The position numbers and the translations under genes are program-made. Under the pieces are notes generated by a model, which saw only the letters and a program-made list of their open reading frames with translations, made no database searches and was not told the DNA's origin. A DNA stretch of 64,000 nt, from the NCBI RefSeq assembly GCF_024294805.1, contig NZ_JANCLU010000014.1, forward strand, positions 62,001 through 126,000, in the 5' to 3' direction. The DNA is from Alsobacter ponti (GTDB lineage Bacteria > Pseudomonadota > Alphaproteobacteria > Rhizobiales > Beijerinckiaceae). Positions 27,900-37,546 of this stretch are shown piece by piece (position 1 is the first letter of the stretch; every line of letters begins with the position of its first letter).

Positions 27900-27927
27900 C
27901 AGGGCGCCTTCGCGGCGCCCTGTTTTC
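27900..27927 (+). terminator. Rho-independent terminator after rpmJ
   Basis: The stem CAGGGCGCC (27900-27908), loop TTCGC and GGCGCCCTG (27914-27922) are followed by TTTTC. It lies 36 bp after the rpmJ stop. Confidence 0.88.
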
Positions 27928-28004
27928 GTTCGTCTTGCACCCGCTCGCGCGGAGGTGAACGCGCGGCTTTTGACAGACGCGCGCCGCGCCCTACACTTGT
28001 CGGT

Positions 28005-28649
28005 ATGAGGCGTCCGTTCTCCTTGCTCGCGCGTTCGGCCCTGCGGCTGGGCCTGTCGGCGGCTGCGCTCGGCGCGACGCTCGACCTCGCCGCCGCTCAA
28101 GCGGAAGCCCCGCCGCCATCGCGCGCGCGTCCGCCCGCGGCCGAGAAGGCCGCCCCGGTGCGCCCACGGCCCTTCACCCTCGACGACCTGTTCGCCCGGT
28201 TGCAGGCCACCAAGGATCCCGTCGAGGCCAAGGGCATCGTCGGCGCCATCGAGCGGCGCTGGCTGCGCTCGGGCAGCGACACGGCCGACCTGCTGATGAG
28301 CCGCGCCCTGGAGGCCTTGCAGGGCGGCGATCAGCCTCTCGCCATCGAACTGCTCGACCGGGTAGTCGCCTTTCAGCCCAACTGGGCGGAGGGCTGGAAC
28401 AAGCGCGCCACGGTGTTCTTCATGATGGGCGATACGACGCGCGCCATGGCTGATCTCGAGCAGGTGCTGATCCTGGAGCCGCGCCATTTCGGCGCGCTGG
28501 CCGGCATCGGCGCCATCCTGCGCAACAATGGCGACGACAAGCGCGCCTTCGACGCCTTTCGACGCGCGCTCGCGGTGAACCCCCACATGCCCGATCTGAA
28601 GGAAGCCGTCGATCGCATGGCTCCCGACGTCGAGGGGCGCGACATCTGA
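28005..28649 (+). CDS. Exported tetratricopeptide-repeat protein
   Basis: The 214-residue protein has a Sec-like signal (residues 1-31: Arg-rich start, apolar core, AAAQA end), a Pro/Ala-rich linker and about three TPR motifs between 95 and 205 (for example AEGWNKRATVFFMMGDTTRA). TPR proteins mediate protein contacts; this one should act in the periplasm. No partner can be assigned. ATG at 28005. It lies 19 bp upstream of the alpha/beta hydrolase gene on the same strand, so the two are probably co-transcribed. Confidence 0.82.
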   Translation: MRRPFSLLARSALRLGLSAAALGATLDLAAAQAEAPPPSRARPPAAEKAAPVRPRPFTLDDLFARLQATKDPVEAKGIVGAIERRWLRSGSDTADLLMSRALEALQGGDQPLAIELLDRVVAFQPNWAEGWNKRATVFFMMGDTTRAMADLEQVLILEPRHFGALAGIGAILRNNGDDKRAFDAFRRALAVNPHMPDLKEAVDRMAPDVEGRDI

Positions 28650-28668
28650 CCCGGGCCGGACCCGCCCG

Positions 28669-29676
28669 ATGACGCTCCTCGCCGAACTGGCGGCCGGCGC
28701 CATCGTCACGCTTGCCGCCGGAGCGCTCTACACGGTCGGCTTCGTCGCCTGGACCCGTCGCGCCTACACGCCGGACGGCCGCTTCGTCGAGGTGACCGGG
28801 GGTCGGCTGCATGTCATCGACATTCCCGGCGCGCGCGCCGACGCGCCTGTCGTGGCGCTCTTGCACGGCGCGTCCGGCAACGCCCGCGACATGGCAATGG
28901 CTCTCGCCCCTTCGCTGCGCGGGCGCTACCGCGTGCTCGCCTTCGACCGGCCGGGCCACGGCTGGAGCGACCGGCCGGGCGGGCGGGCCGACGCCGCTCC
29001 CGCCCGGCAGGCGGCGCTGATCCGGGAGGCGCTCGGGCGGCTCGGCGTGCAGCGCGCCATCGTGGTGGGGCACAGCTGGTCCGGCGCGCTCGCCACAAGG
29101 TTGGCGCTGGATTGTCCGGAGCTGGTGGCGGGGCTGGTGCTGGTCGCACCCGTGACGCATCCGTGGCCGGGCGGCGTCTCCTGGTACTACGGACCGGCGG
29201 CGAGCGCGCTCACGGGCCGCGTTTTCACCGGTGCGATCGCCGCCCCGGTCGGTTCCGCCCTGCTGAAGCCTTCCGTCGCCAGCGTGTTCCATCCCGACGC
29301 GCCGCCGCCGGACTACGCCGCGCGCGGGGCCACGTGGCTGGTGCTGCGCCCGGCCGAGTTCCGCGCCAACGCGCAGGACGTGGCGGACCTGCTGGGCCAC
29401 GTCACGGCGCAGTTCGAACGATACGACGAAATCGCGGCGCCCACCGCCATCGTACACGGCGAGGCCGACACCACCGTGTCGCCGACGCTGCATTCGCGCG
29501 CCATCGCGCGGCAGATCGCCGGGTCGCGGCTGACCCTGCTGGCCGGGGCGGGGCACATGCCCCACCATACCCACGCGGAGCTGGTCGCCGCCGAGATCGA
29601 CGCCGTGGCGGCAGCCGCCTTCGGCGCGGGCGTCACGGCCGCACCAGGTCTCCCAGCAGGCTCGCCGCGACGGTGA
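28669..29676 (+). CDS. Alpha/beta hydrolase, membrane-anchored
   Basis: The 335-residue protein has an N-terminal membrane helix (about 5-28) and an alpha/beta-hydrolase domain. It has the oxyanion strand LLHGASGNARD, the nucleophile elbow GHSWSG (Ser in the middle), an acid in HGEADTTVSP and the catalytic His in AGHMPHHTH. The substrate is not predictable; esterase, lipase, epoxide hydrolase and haloalkane dehalogenase are relatives. Its 3' end overlaps the convergent NAD-glutamate dehydrogenase gene by 44 bp, so the C-terminal 14 codons are shared DNA. Confidence 0.85.
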   Translation: MTLLAELAAGAIVTLAAGALYTVGFVAWTRRAYTPDGRFVEVTGGRLHVIDIPGARADAPVVALLHGASGNARDMAMALAPSLRGRYRVLAFDRPGHGWSDRPGGRADAAPARQAALIREALGRLGVQRAIVVGHSWSGALATRLALDCPELVAGLVLVAPVTHPWPGGVSWYYGPAASALTGRVFTGAIAAPVGSALLKPSVASVFHPDAPPPDYAARGATWLVLRPAEFRANAQDVADLLGHVTAQFERYDEIAAPTAIVHGEADTTVSPTLHSRAIARQIAGSRLTLLAGAGHMPHHTHAELVAAEIDAVAAAAFGAGVTAAPGLPAGSPRR

Positions 29677-32600
29677 GCTTCGAGAGCGTGAGCCCGGAGG
29701 CGGCGATGGTCTCGACATTGGCGAGCAGGCGTTCCGCCGCCGCGCCACGCCCCGCCGCCCAGGCCGCCACGGCTTCCGTCCCGGAGCCCCGCGCGGCGGC
29801 CGCCACCTCCATCGTCAGCGCCCGGTGGGCGGACTCGATGGTGGCCAGCGCGCGGTCGAGAGCCAGCCGGTCGTAGTAGTCGCCCGGCTTGACGTCGCGC
29901 GAGGCGGCGACGATCTCCGGCAGACGGGCCCGCGTCGCCACCGCGAAATGAGTCGCGGCGATCTCCGCGACAGGCTTTCCGGTGGCGGCCGAGACCATCA
30001 CGATGTCGGGCGCGGCCTCCAGCGCCGGTAGCATGGCGATGCGTTGCGCCAACTCCTCCGGCACCCCCTCGCGCGACAGGTCGGCCACGCGGCGGGCCAT
30101 CGCCGCCGCCAGCGCGGGCTCCAGCGTCCGCGGGAGGCTGGCGGCCACCTCGCGGATACCGTCCCGGTAGCGGCCGACGACGACGTCGAGCGTCTCGCTC
30201 GCCCAATCGATGTGGCGGACGAACCAGACCAGGCGCGACAGCATCAGGTCCTGCGCGGCGCGGTAGAGCCGCATCTGCAGCGCGCCGGGCACCTTGGCGT
30301 CGAGCGCACCGATGTCCTCGTCGAGCGATTGCAGGTCGTAGCTGTCGCGCGCCGCCGCATAGGCGCTGGCGACGCTTGGCGCGTCCGCCCCGGTCTGGTC
30401 GGCGATGCGCGTCGCCAGCGTCGGCCCGCCGCGGTTGATGATGGCGTTGGCGAGCTGGGTCGCGACGATCTCCCGGCGCAGCCTGTGGCTCGCCACCGCG
30501 TCCGGCAGGCGCTGGACCAGGGTCGCGGGGAAGTAGCGCGTCAGCTCGGTCGCGAGGTAGGGATCGTCGGGCACCGGGCTGGCGATCAGCGCGTCGTGGA
30601 GGGCGAGCTTGGCGTAGGCGAGCAGCACGGCGATCTCGGGCCGCGTCAGGCCCTCGCCTCTGCGCTGCCGCTCGGACAGGGCCGCGTCGTCGGGCAGGAA
30701 CTCGACGCCACGGTCGAGCCGGCCGGCGCCCTCCAGCGCCTGCATCAGGCGACGGGCAAAGCCCATCTCCTCGACCCCGCGCTGCTCGGTGAGCGAGATC
30801 GAGAGCGTCTGCTGATAGTTGTTGTGCAGGACCAGCTCGCCGACTTCGTCGGTCATGGCGGCGAGCAGGGCGTTGCGCGCCGCCTCGTCGATCCGGCCCT
30901 CCCGCTCGGGCGCGGCCAGCGCGATCTTGATGTTGACCTCGACGTCCGAGGTGTTGACGCCGGCCGAGTTGTCGATGGCGTCGGTATTGAGCCGCACGCC
31001 CTTGCGGGCGGCCTCGATGCGGCCGAGCTGGGTGACGCCGAGATTGGCGCCTTCGCCGATCACCCTGGCGCGCACATCCGCCCCGGTGATGCGCAGGGCG
31101 TCGTTGGCGCGGTCGCCGGCCGCCTCGTCGCTTTCGGTCGAGGCGCGCACATAGGTGCCGATGCCGCCGAACCAGAGCAGGTCGACCGGCGCCTTGAGGA
31201 TAGCGCGCATCACCTCGGCGGGCGTCGCCTCGGCGGCCTCGATGCCGAGCACGGCGCGCGCCTCGGGAGACAGCGGCACCGATTTCAGCGAACGCGAGAA
31301 CACGCCGCCGCCCTCGGAGATCAGCGACGCGTCATAGTCGCGCCACGACGAGCGCGGCAGCGCGAAGATGCGCGCCCGCTCGGCGAACGAGGTCTCCGGG
31401 TCGGGGTCCGGATCGAGGAAGATGTCGCGGTGGTCGAAGGCGGCGATGAGTCGCGTGGCGCGCGACAGCAGCATGCCGTTGCCGAACACGTCTCCCGACA
31501 TGTCGCCGACGCCCGCCACGGTGAACGGCGTCGACTGGATGTCGACGTCCATCTCGCGGAAATGCCGCTTCACGGCTTCCCACGCGCCGCGCGCGGTGAT
31601 GCCCATTTTCTTGTGGTCGTACCCCTGCGAGCCGCCGGAGGCGAAGGCGTCGCCCAGCCAGAAGCCGCGCTCGATCGACAGCGCGTTGGCGATGTCGGAG
31701 AAGGTGGCGGTGCCCTTGTCGGCCGCGACGACGAGATAGGGGTCGTCGCCGTCGTGGCGCACGGTGCGCGGCGGCGGCGTCGGCCCGGCGTCGGCGAGAT
31801 TGTCGGTAAGGTCGAGCAGCGTGCCGACGAACTCGCGGTAGGCGGCGACGCCCTCGGCCATCCAGGCCTGGCGGTCGCTCGCGGGCGGCAGGCGCTTCGG
31901 CACGAAGCCGCCCTTCGCCCCCACTGGCACGATGACGGCGTTCTTGACCTGCTGCGCCTTGACGAGCCCGAGGACCTCGGTGCGGAAATCCTGCCGCCGG
32001 TCGGACCAGCGCAGCCCGCCGCGCGCCACCTTGCCGAAGCGCAGGTGGACGCCCTCGACGCGCGGCGAGTAGACAAAGATCTCGTAGAGCGGGCGCGGCA
32101 GCGGCAGGTCCTCCACCCGCGCGCTCTCGAACTTGATCGCCAGCGTGCGCCGCGGCAATCCGTCGTCGCGCAGCTGGAAGAAGCTGGTGCGCACCGCCGC
32201 CTCGACCAGGTTGACGAAGCGGCGCAGGATGCGGTCCTCGTCCAGGCTGTCGATCTGGCCCAGCGCCGCCTCGATCTCGGCGCGCAATTGCGCCTGCCTG
32301 GCGTCGCGCCCGGCCTCCGCCTCGGGCGAGGGGTCGAAGCGGGCGTGGAACAGCGCCACGATGCGCTCCGCCGTGCCGGCGTGCTTCACCAGCGTCGACC
32401 ACATGTAGTCCTGGCTGAACGGCACGCGCGCCTGCTGGAGGTAGCGCGACAGCATGCGCAGGATGGCGACGTCGCGCCAGCCGAGCCCCGCCTCGACGAC
32501 CAGCGCGTTGAAGCCGTCCGACTCGGCGCGGCCGCGAAACAGGCTCATCAGCGCCGCTTCGATGCGCCCGCGCAGCCCGGAGAGATCGACCGCCTGGCCG

Positions 32601-34462
32601 GAGGCGCGCTCCAGCGCCATGTCGTACAACCACGCCGTGGGCGCGTCGGGCTCGGGCGCGCTGACGCGATAGGTGCGCTCGTTGAGCACGTTGAAGCCCA
32701 GGTTCTCGAGCAGCGGCACGCGCTCGGAGAGCGGCATGGGCCGGCCGCGGCTGAACACTTTCAGCGATACCCGGCTCGGCTCGTCGCCCTCGCGGCGGCC
32801 GATGCGCACCGCCTGCGGGCGCTCGTCACTCAGCCGTTCCAGCACGCCGATGTCGGCGATGGCGGCGGCGGGGCCGAACGCCTCGCGATAGCCGGCCGAG
32901 AAGGCGGAGCCGTAGCGGGCGGCGAGCGCGCGGGCGCGGCCGGCGTCGGTGGTCTCGAGCAGCGCTTCGTGCAGGGCGTCGCCCCAGGTGCGGGTGACGG
33001 CGTCGACGGCCGCCTCCAGCCGCGCGCGGTCGACCTGCGGCGTGGCGCCGCCGTCGCGCCCGATGATGAAATGCGTGCGCGCCAGCGGCCCCTCGGGATA
33101 AGCGGGGTAGGCGGCCGACACGCGCCCCTCGTAGAGCCGCGCCAGCACCTCGCCGATACGGATCCGCACGGCGGTGTCGTAGCGGTCCTTCGGCACGTAG
33201 ACGAGCACCGAGACGAAGCGGTCGAACCTGTCGATGCGCGCCAGAACGCGGACGCGCGGCCGCTCGTAAAGGCTCAGCACGTCGGTGGCGAAGGCGAGCA
33301 GGGTGTCGACGTCGATCTGGAAGATCTCGTCGCGCGGGTAGCTCTCCAGCACGTTGAGCAGGGCGCGGCCGGAATAGCTCGCCTGGTCGAGCCCGGCGCG
33401 GCGGATCACTCGCGCCACCTTGTGGCGGATATAGGGAATTTCGGCCGTCGTGCTGGTGTAGGCGCTGGCCGTGAACAGCCCGACCACGCGCAGCTCGCCC
33501 GCCAGCCTCCCGTCCTGCGAGAACAGCTTGACGCCGACATAGTCGAGATAGGCGCGGCGGTGGACGCGCGACTTGACGCTCGCCTTGGTGACGATGAGCA
33601 GCGCCGGCTCCTCGAGGAAGGCGCGGATCTCCGGCGTCATCACCACGAGTTCCTTGCCGCGCTTGAGCACCCTCACGGTGGGGTTGGAGAGGATGCCGAG
33701 GCCGGTGCCCTCCACCGGGTCCGCCGGGATGTCGCCCTCCGGGAAGCGGTATTCGCGCACGCCGAGCAGGGTGAAGTGGTCCGAGGCCAGCCAGTCGAGG
33801 AAGGCGACCGCCTCGGCGATTTCGTCGGCCGGCAGCGGCGGCGGGCTGGTGCGATAGGCATGCACCGCCTCGGTGATGCGCCCGCGCATGGCGGCCCAGT
33901 CCCGCACGGCGACGCGCACGTCGGCGTAGACGCGCGCCAGCGACTCCGCCAACGCGGCACGGGTCTCAGGGGACAGGCGTTCGAGGTGGACCTGGATCAG
34001 GCTTTCGCGGCGAGTCCCGGCCTGCGCGCCGGCCAGCGCCTCGCCGGCAAACCGCAGCAGCCGGCCCTCCGAGTCGCGCTCCACCGCCACGATCGGGTGG
34101 GTGACGAAGCGGATCTCCAGCCCGCGCTCGGTCAGCTCGGCCAGCGTCGAGTCGAGCAGGAAGGGCATGTTGTCGTTGACCACCTCCAGCACGGTGATGT
34201 CGTGCTGGCGTCCGCCGACGCGGGCGGTGGCGTCGGTGAGGCGGATGTCCTCATGGCCAGGCGGCCGCTCGGCGAGGCGCGAGAAGGCGGAGGCCGCGAA
34301 GGCGGCCAGCGTCGGGGCCTCGTATTGCGCGAGGTCCTCCATCGCGACGCGCCCGAACAGCGAATCGACGAAGTCCGGCGGCACGGCGGGGTCGAGGCGC
34401 GCCAGCGCCTCCAGCACGGCGGCCGTCAGTACGCGGCGCTCATCCTTGTCGCGGATCAGCAT
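29633..34462 (-). CDS. NAD-specific glutamate dehydrogenase, large (GDH-160/180) type
   Basis: The 1,609-residue product matches the large NAD-GDH family (PF05088). A long N-terminal region with ACT-like domains (about 1-690) precedes the catalytic domain, with GGLRWSDRR.DFRTEVLGL and the catalytic-lysine region VPVGAKGGFVPKR around residue 850. GEGANLGVTQLGRIE and INTDAIDNSAGVNTSD-like sequence follow, and a helical C-terminal domain ends the protein. It deaminates glutamate to 2-oxoglutarate with NAD+, mainly for catabolism. The ATG at 34462 gives the usual MLIRDKDERR start; an upstream in-frame start at 34522 adds unrelated sequence. It is divergent from the peroxidase-related gene. Confidence 0.95.
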   Translation of the reverse strand: MLIRDKDERRVLTAAVLEALARLDPAVPPDFVDSLFGRVAMEDLAQYEAPTLAAFAASAFSRLAERPPGHEDIRLTDATARVGGRQHDITVLEVVNDNMPFLLDSTLAELTERGLEIRFVTHPIVAVERDSEGRLLRFAGEALAGAQAGTRRESLIQVHLERLSPETRAALAESLARVYADVRVAVRDWAAMRGRITEAVHAYRTSPPPLPADEIAEAVAFLDWLASDHFTLLGVREYRFPEGDIPADPVEGTGLGILSNPTVRVLKRGKELVVMTPEIRAFLEEPALLIVTKASVKSRVHRRAYLDYVGVKLFSQDGRLAGELRVVGLFTASAYTSTTAEIPYIRHKVARVIRRAGLDQASYSGRALLNVLESYPRDEIFQIDVDTLLAFATDVLSLYERPRVRVLARIDRFDRFVSVLVYVPKDRYDTAVRIRIGEVLARLYEGRVSAAYPAYPEGPLARTHFIIGRDGGATPQVDRARLEAAVDAVTRTWGDALHEALLETTDAGRARALAARYGSAFSAGYREAFGPAAAIADIGVLERLSDERPQAVRIGRREGDEPSRVSLKVFSRGRPMPLSERVPLLENLGFNVLNERTYRVSAPEPDAPTAWLYDMALERASGQAVDLSGLRGRIEAALMSLFRGRAESDGFNALVVEAGLGWRDVAILRMLSRYLQQARVPFSQDYMWSTLVKHAGTAERIVALFHARFDPSPEAEAGRDARQAQLRAEIEAALGQIDSLDEDRILRRFVNLVEAAVRTSFFQLRDDGLPRRTLAIKFESARVEDLPLPRPLYEIFVYSPRVEGVHLRFGKVARGGLRWSDRRQDFRTEVLGLVKAQQVKNAVIVPVGAKGGFVPKRLPPASDRQAWMAEGVAAYREFVGTLLDLTDNLADAGPTPPPRTVRHDGDDPYLVVAADKGTATFSDIANALSIERGFWLGDAFASGGSQGYDHKKMGITARGAWEAVKRHFREMDVDIQSTPFTVAGVGDMSGDVFGNGMLLSRATRLIAAFDHRDIFLDPDPDPETSFAERARIFALPRSSWRDYDASLISEGGGVFSRSLKSVPLSPEARAVLGIEAAEATPAEVMRAILKAPVDLLWFGGIGTYVRASTESDEAAGDRANDALRITGADVRARVIGEGANLGVTQLGRIEAARKGVRLNTDAIDNSAGVNTSDVEVNIKIALAAPEREGRIDEAARNALLAAMTDEVGELVLHNNYQQTLSISLTEQRGVEEMGFARRLMQALEGAGRLDRGVEFLPDDAALSERQRRGEGLTRPEIAVLLAYAKLALHDALIASPVPDDPYLATELTRYFPATLVQRLPDAVASHRLRREIVATQLANAIINRGGPTLATRIADQTGADAPSVASAYAAARDSYDLQSLDEDIGALDAKVPGALQMRLYRAAQDLMLSRLVWFVRHIDWASETLDVVVGRYRDGIREVAASLPRTLEPALAAAMARRVADLSREGVPEELAQRIAMLPALEAAPDIVMVSAATGKPVAEIAATHFAVATRARLPEIVAASRDVKPGDYYDRLALDRALATIESAHRALTMEVAAAARGSGTEAVAAWAAGRGAAAERLLANVETIAASGLTLSKLTVAASLLGDLVRP

Positions 34463-34594
34463 GGTTCGGTTCCCTTCCCCCTGGATGGACGCGGTTGCGC
34501 CCCGGCCCCAAGGTGTCTCCACGGTGGCCCGGGCCCATGCTAGTCAGGCTCGAGGTGCGAAACCATGACAATGATCGGTGTCGGAGCGAGGAAA

Positions 34595-35203
34595 ATGGCG
34601 AAGGACAGGCCGCAGACCGGGGAAAAACCCGCGCCCCAGGACAATCACCGCCCCATGGCGCTCGCGCTGGATTTGGCCGAGCTGTCGCCCGCGATGCGCG
34701 ATTATTTCGCCAAGTGCGAGGAGAAGATCGGCTTCGTGCCCAACGTGCTGCGCGCCTACGCGCACGACAACGCCAAGCTCGAGGCCTTCGCCGCCTTTTA
34801 CAACGACCTGATGCTCGCGCCCTCCGGCCTTTCCAAGCTGGAGCGCGAGATGATCGCCGTCGCGGTGTCGGCCGAGAACCGGTGCTTCTACTGCCTCACC
34901 GCGCACGGCGCGGCCGTCCGCCAGCTCTCCGGCGATCCGCAGCTGGGCGAACTGATGGTGATGAACTGGCGCGCCGCCGAGTTGTCGCAGCGCCATGTCG
35001 CCATGCTCGCCTTCGCGACCAAGGTGACCCGCGCCTCCCACGAGATCGTCGAGGCCGACCGCGCCGCCCTGCGCCAGGCCGGGTTCTCGGACCGCGACAT
35101 CTGGGACATCGCCGCCGTCGCCGCCTTCTTCAACATGTCGAACCGCATGGCTTCCGCCGTCGACATGCGCCCCAACGCCGAATACGCCGCCCAGGCGCGC
35201 TGA
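34595..35203 (+). CDS. Peroxidase-related protein of the AhpD / carboxymuconolactone decarboxylase family
   Basis: The 202-residue product has the AhpD-like helical core with the redox motif CFYC (C97, C100) and H104 in CLTAHG, plus the conserved KLEREMIAVAVS helix. The sequence resembles the uncharacterised peroxidase-related enzyme subfamily, which is longer than AhpD itself. It probably reduces peroxides through the CxxC pair with an unknown partner. I chose the ATG at 34595, preceded by GGAGCGAGGAAA; an ATG at 34565 would add ten residues. It is divergent from NAD-GDH. Confidence 0.85.
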   Translation: MAKDRPQTGEKPAPQDNHRPMALALDLAELSPAMRDYFAKCEEKIGFVPNVLRAYAHDNAKLEAFAAFYNDLMLAPSGLSKLEREMIAVAVSAENRCFYCLTAHGAAVRQLSGDPQLGELMVMNWRAAELSQRHVAMLAFATKVTRASHEIVEADRAALRQAGFSDRDIWDIAAVAAFFNMSNRMASAVDMRPNAEYAAQAR

Positions 35204-35435
35204 AGGCGACCCGGACGGTCCGCGACCGTACACGGCTCTTGCATCGGGTTGTCCGCGCGGTGGAAAGCAACCCGCCGGCGCAACTCCGCGGAGCGCGGCG
35301 GGGTTGAGAATCACGGCGGGCGCGGGCAGATTCGACCCGACCGCAACGGTCGAGGCTCCGTTTGGAGCCCTCGATTTCGGTTTTCCGGGGCCGGACGGCG
35401 TTAGCCGCCTCGCCCGAAACCAAGGGGACAGCGCC

Positions 35436-35972
35436 ATGCTCCGTCTCTTCACCGGTCTCGAAGTTCCCCAGGATGTCGCCGCATCGTTGTCGATCATGAA
35501 GGGCGGTCTCGCGGGCGCGCGCTGGATCGACGAGACGAATTATCACGTGACTCTGCGCTTCATGGGCGACATCGACGAATCGGCGGCTCGCGACGTGTGG
35601 TCCCTGCTGGGCGACATTCGCCGCCGCCGCCCGCTGACGCTGACCATCGAGGGGCTCGACGTGTTCGGCGGCGACAAGCCGCGCGCCCTGGTGGCCAGGA
35701 TCGCGCCCACCCCGGCTCTGGTGGAGCTGCAGGCCGAGCAGGAGCGCCTGGTGCGCCGCATCGGCCTGCCGCCCGACAAGCGCAAGTTCACGCCACATGT
35801 CACGCTGGCGCGCCTGCGCGACACCTCGCCCTGGCACGCCGCCGACTTCCTCTCCGCCCGCGGCCGCTTCCCCACCCGCAGCTTCACCGCCGACCGCTTC
35901 GTGCTGTTCTCCTCGCGCGCCTCGGTCGGCGGCGGCCCCTACGTCGTCGAGGCGGCCTACCCGCTGGTGTAG
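35436..35972 (+). CDS. thpR: RNA 2',3'-cyclic phosphodiesterase (LigT/ThpR)
   Basis: The 178-residue protein is a 2H phosphoesterase. It has the two hallmark HxTL motifs, H37-V-T-L and H121-V-T-L, in a bilobal alpha/beta fold. The N-terminal MLRLFTGLEVP matches ThpR. The family opens 2',3'-cyclic phosphates on RNA ends and can ligate tRNA halves in vitro; the physiological role is unclear. ATG at 35436 with AAGGGG upstream. It stands alone, convergent with the quinone oxidoreductase gene 33 bp away. Confidence 0.92.
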   Translation: MLRLFTGLEVPQDVAASLSIMKGGLAGARWIDETNYHVTLRFMGDIDESAARDVWSLLGDIRRRRPLTLTIEGLDVFGGDKPRALVARIAPTPALVELQAEQERLVRRIGLPPDKRKFTPHVTLARLRDTSPWHAADFLSARGRFPTRSFTADRFVLFSSRASVGGGPYVVEAAYPLV

Positions 35973-36005
35973 CGAGACGTTCGCGGGCGGCCGACCCGGG
36001 CCGCG

Positions 36006-36983
36006 TTACATCCGCACCAGCACCTTGCCGGTCGCCTTGCGGTCGGCGATGAGGCGGATGGCTCTGCCGGTCTCCTCGAGGGGAAACACGGCGGACTCGG
36101 CCGTGGCGATGCGGCCCTCGCCGGCCCAGGCGAGCAGCTTTGCGACGTTGGCGGCGTTGGCCTCGGGCTCCTTCTCCGTGAACGCACCCCAGAACACGCC
36201 CTGCACGTCGCAGCCCTTGAGCAGGACGAGGTTGAGCGGCAGCTTCGGGATCTCGCCCGCCGCGAAGCCGACCACCAGAAACCTACCCTTCCACGCGATC
36301 GAGCGCAGCGCGGCCTCGGCCAGCGCGCCGCCCACGGGATCGTAGATCACGTCCACGCCCGCGCCGCCGGTCAGGCGCCGCAGGCCTTCCTTGAGGTCGC
36401 CGGCGGCGTAGTCGAGCAGGTCGTCGGCGCCATGGCGGCGCGCGACCTCCAGCTTCTCCGGCGATGAGGCGCAGGCGATGACGCGCGCGCCCATCAGCTT
36501 GCCGATCTCCACCGCCGCGATGCCGACGCCGCCCGCCGCGCCGAGCACGGCCAACGTCTCCTCCGGCCGCAGCCGCGCCCGGTCCGCCAGCGCGTGGAGC
36601 GTGGTGCCGTAGGTGACCGAGAGCCCGGCGGCAGCCTCGTCCGACAGCCCGTCCGGGATGCGCGCCAGCCTGTCCACGGCGACCGACAGCTTTTCGCGGC
36701 AGGCGCCCCAGCCGGCGAATCCGGCGACCCGCGCGCCCAGCCAGTCCGGACGCACTCCCTTCCCGAGCGCGACGACCCGGCCGGCGAACTCGGCGCCCGG
36801 CGAAAACGGCAGGTCGGGCTTGAACTGGTATCGGTTCTCGATGATCAGCGTGTCGAAGAAATTGAGCGCCGCCACCGCGATGGCGACGACGACCTCGCCC
36901 GGGCCCGGCGTCGGCTCCGGCAGCTCCGCGACGACCAGGCTCTCCGGCGGCCCGAACTCCTTGCACAAAACGGCGCGCATCAT
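36006..36983 (-). CDS. NADPH:quinone oxidoreductase / zinc-type alcohol dehydrogenase-like (MDR superfamily)
   Basis: The 326-residue protein is a medium-chain reductase of the quinone oxidoreductase branch. It has ALNFFDTLI and PFSPGAEFAGRVVALG in the N-terminal GroES-like domain and the nucleotide-binding LGAAGGVGIAAVEIGK (about 140-155) in the Rossmann domain. The Cys/His zinc ligands of alcohol dehydrogenases are absent, as expected for this branch. It should reduce quinones or enones with NADPH. Its ATG overlaps the stop of the ECF sigma gene (ATGA), so the two are translationally coupled. This suggests an oxidative or electrophile-stress context. Confidence 0.9.
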   Translation of the reverse strand: MMRAVLCKEFGPPESLVVAELPEPTPGPGEVVVAIAVAALNFFDTLIIENRYQFKPDLPFSPGAEFAGRVVALGKGVRPDWLGARVAGFAGWGACREKLSVAVDRLARIPDGLSDEAAAGLSVTYGTTLHALADRARLRPEETLAVLGAAGGVGIAAVEIGKLMGARVIACASSPEKLEVARRHGADDLLDYAAGDLKEGLRRLTGGAGVDVIYDPVGGALAEAALRSIAWKGRFLVVGFAAGEIPKLPLNLVLLKGCDVQGVFWGAFTEKEPEANAANVAKLLAWAGEGRIATAESAVFPLEETGRAIRLIADRKATGKVLVRM

Positions 36984-37546
36984 CCCGCCTCGACCACTCC
37001 ATCGGCTTCCAGCAATCGCCGCAGCCGCGTGAAGGCGAGCCTGATGCGCGACTTCACGGTTCCCAGCGGCAAGTTTTCGCGCTCGGCGATCTCGGTGTGC
37101 GACAGGCCGCTGTAGAAGGCGAGGCGCACCAGCTCGAGCTGCTCGGCCGGCAGGCTCCCGAGCGCCCGCCGCAGGCGGTCTTCGCGCCGGGCCGCGTCGA
37201 GCGCGCCGTCGGTGTCGGGGTCCTCGCCGATCTCCATCGCCTCGTCGAGCGGATCGAGGAACTCGATGCGGGCCCGGCGCAGACTGTCGATGCGGCGATT
37301 GCGGGCGATTCGGTAGAGCCAGGTGGGCACGGAGGAGCGGGTGGGGTCGAACTGGTCGGCCTTGCGCCACAGCGTGACCATGACCTCCTGGGTCAGTTCC
37401 TCGGCCTGCGTCGGCTGCGAGCCGAGCCGCTGCAGATAGGAATTGAGACGCGGCGCGAAATGGTCGAACAGGCGGACGAAGGCTTCCCGGTCGCGCCGTT
37501 GCGCGACCGCGGCCACGAGCGCCGCCAGTTCAGCGTGGGACGTCAA
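36980..37546 (-). CDS. ECF-type RNA polymerase sigma factor
   Basis: The 188-residue product has sigma region 2 (about 20-90: LFDHFAPRLNSYL, EELTQEVMVTLW, TWLYRIARNRRID) and region 4 (about 128-178: SLPAEQLELVRLAFYSGLSH, then LPLGTVKSRIRLAFTRLR). The region 4 wording resembles the RpoE/SigK group that is controlled by ChrR-type anti-sigma factors and responds to singlet oxygen. I set the start at TTG 37546, with GAGGA about seven bases before it; the frame is open to 37681, but that part lacks family sequence. No anti-sigma gene follows. Instead the stop overlaps a quinone oxidoreductase. Confidence 0.88.
   Translation of the reverse strand: MTSHAELAALVAAVAQRRDREAFVRLFDHFAPRLNSYLQRLGSQPTQAEELTQEVMVTLWRKADQFDPTRSSVPTWLYRIARNRRIDSLRRARIEFLDPLDEAMEIGEDPDTDGALDAARREDRLRRALGSLPAEQLELVRLAFYSGLSHTEIAERENLPLGTVKSRIRLAFTRLRRLLEADGVVEAG

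Noticed and set aside
30044-34543. 1,499-residue plus-strand ORF antisense to NAD-glutamate dehydrogenase
   Set aside because: The opposite strand encodes a clear full-length NAD-GDH. The antisense frame is Arg/His/Gln-rich with no domain, as expected for high-GC shadow frames.
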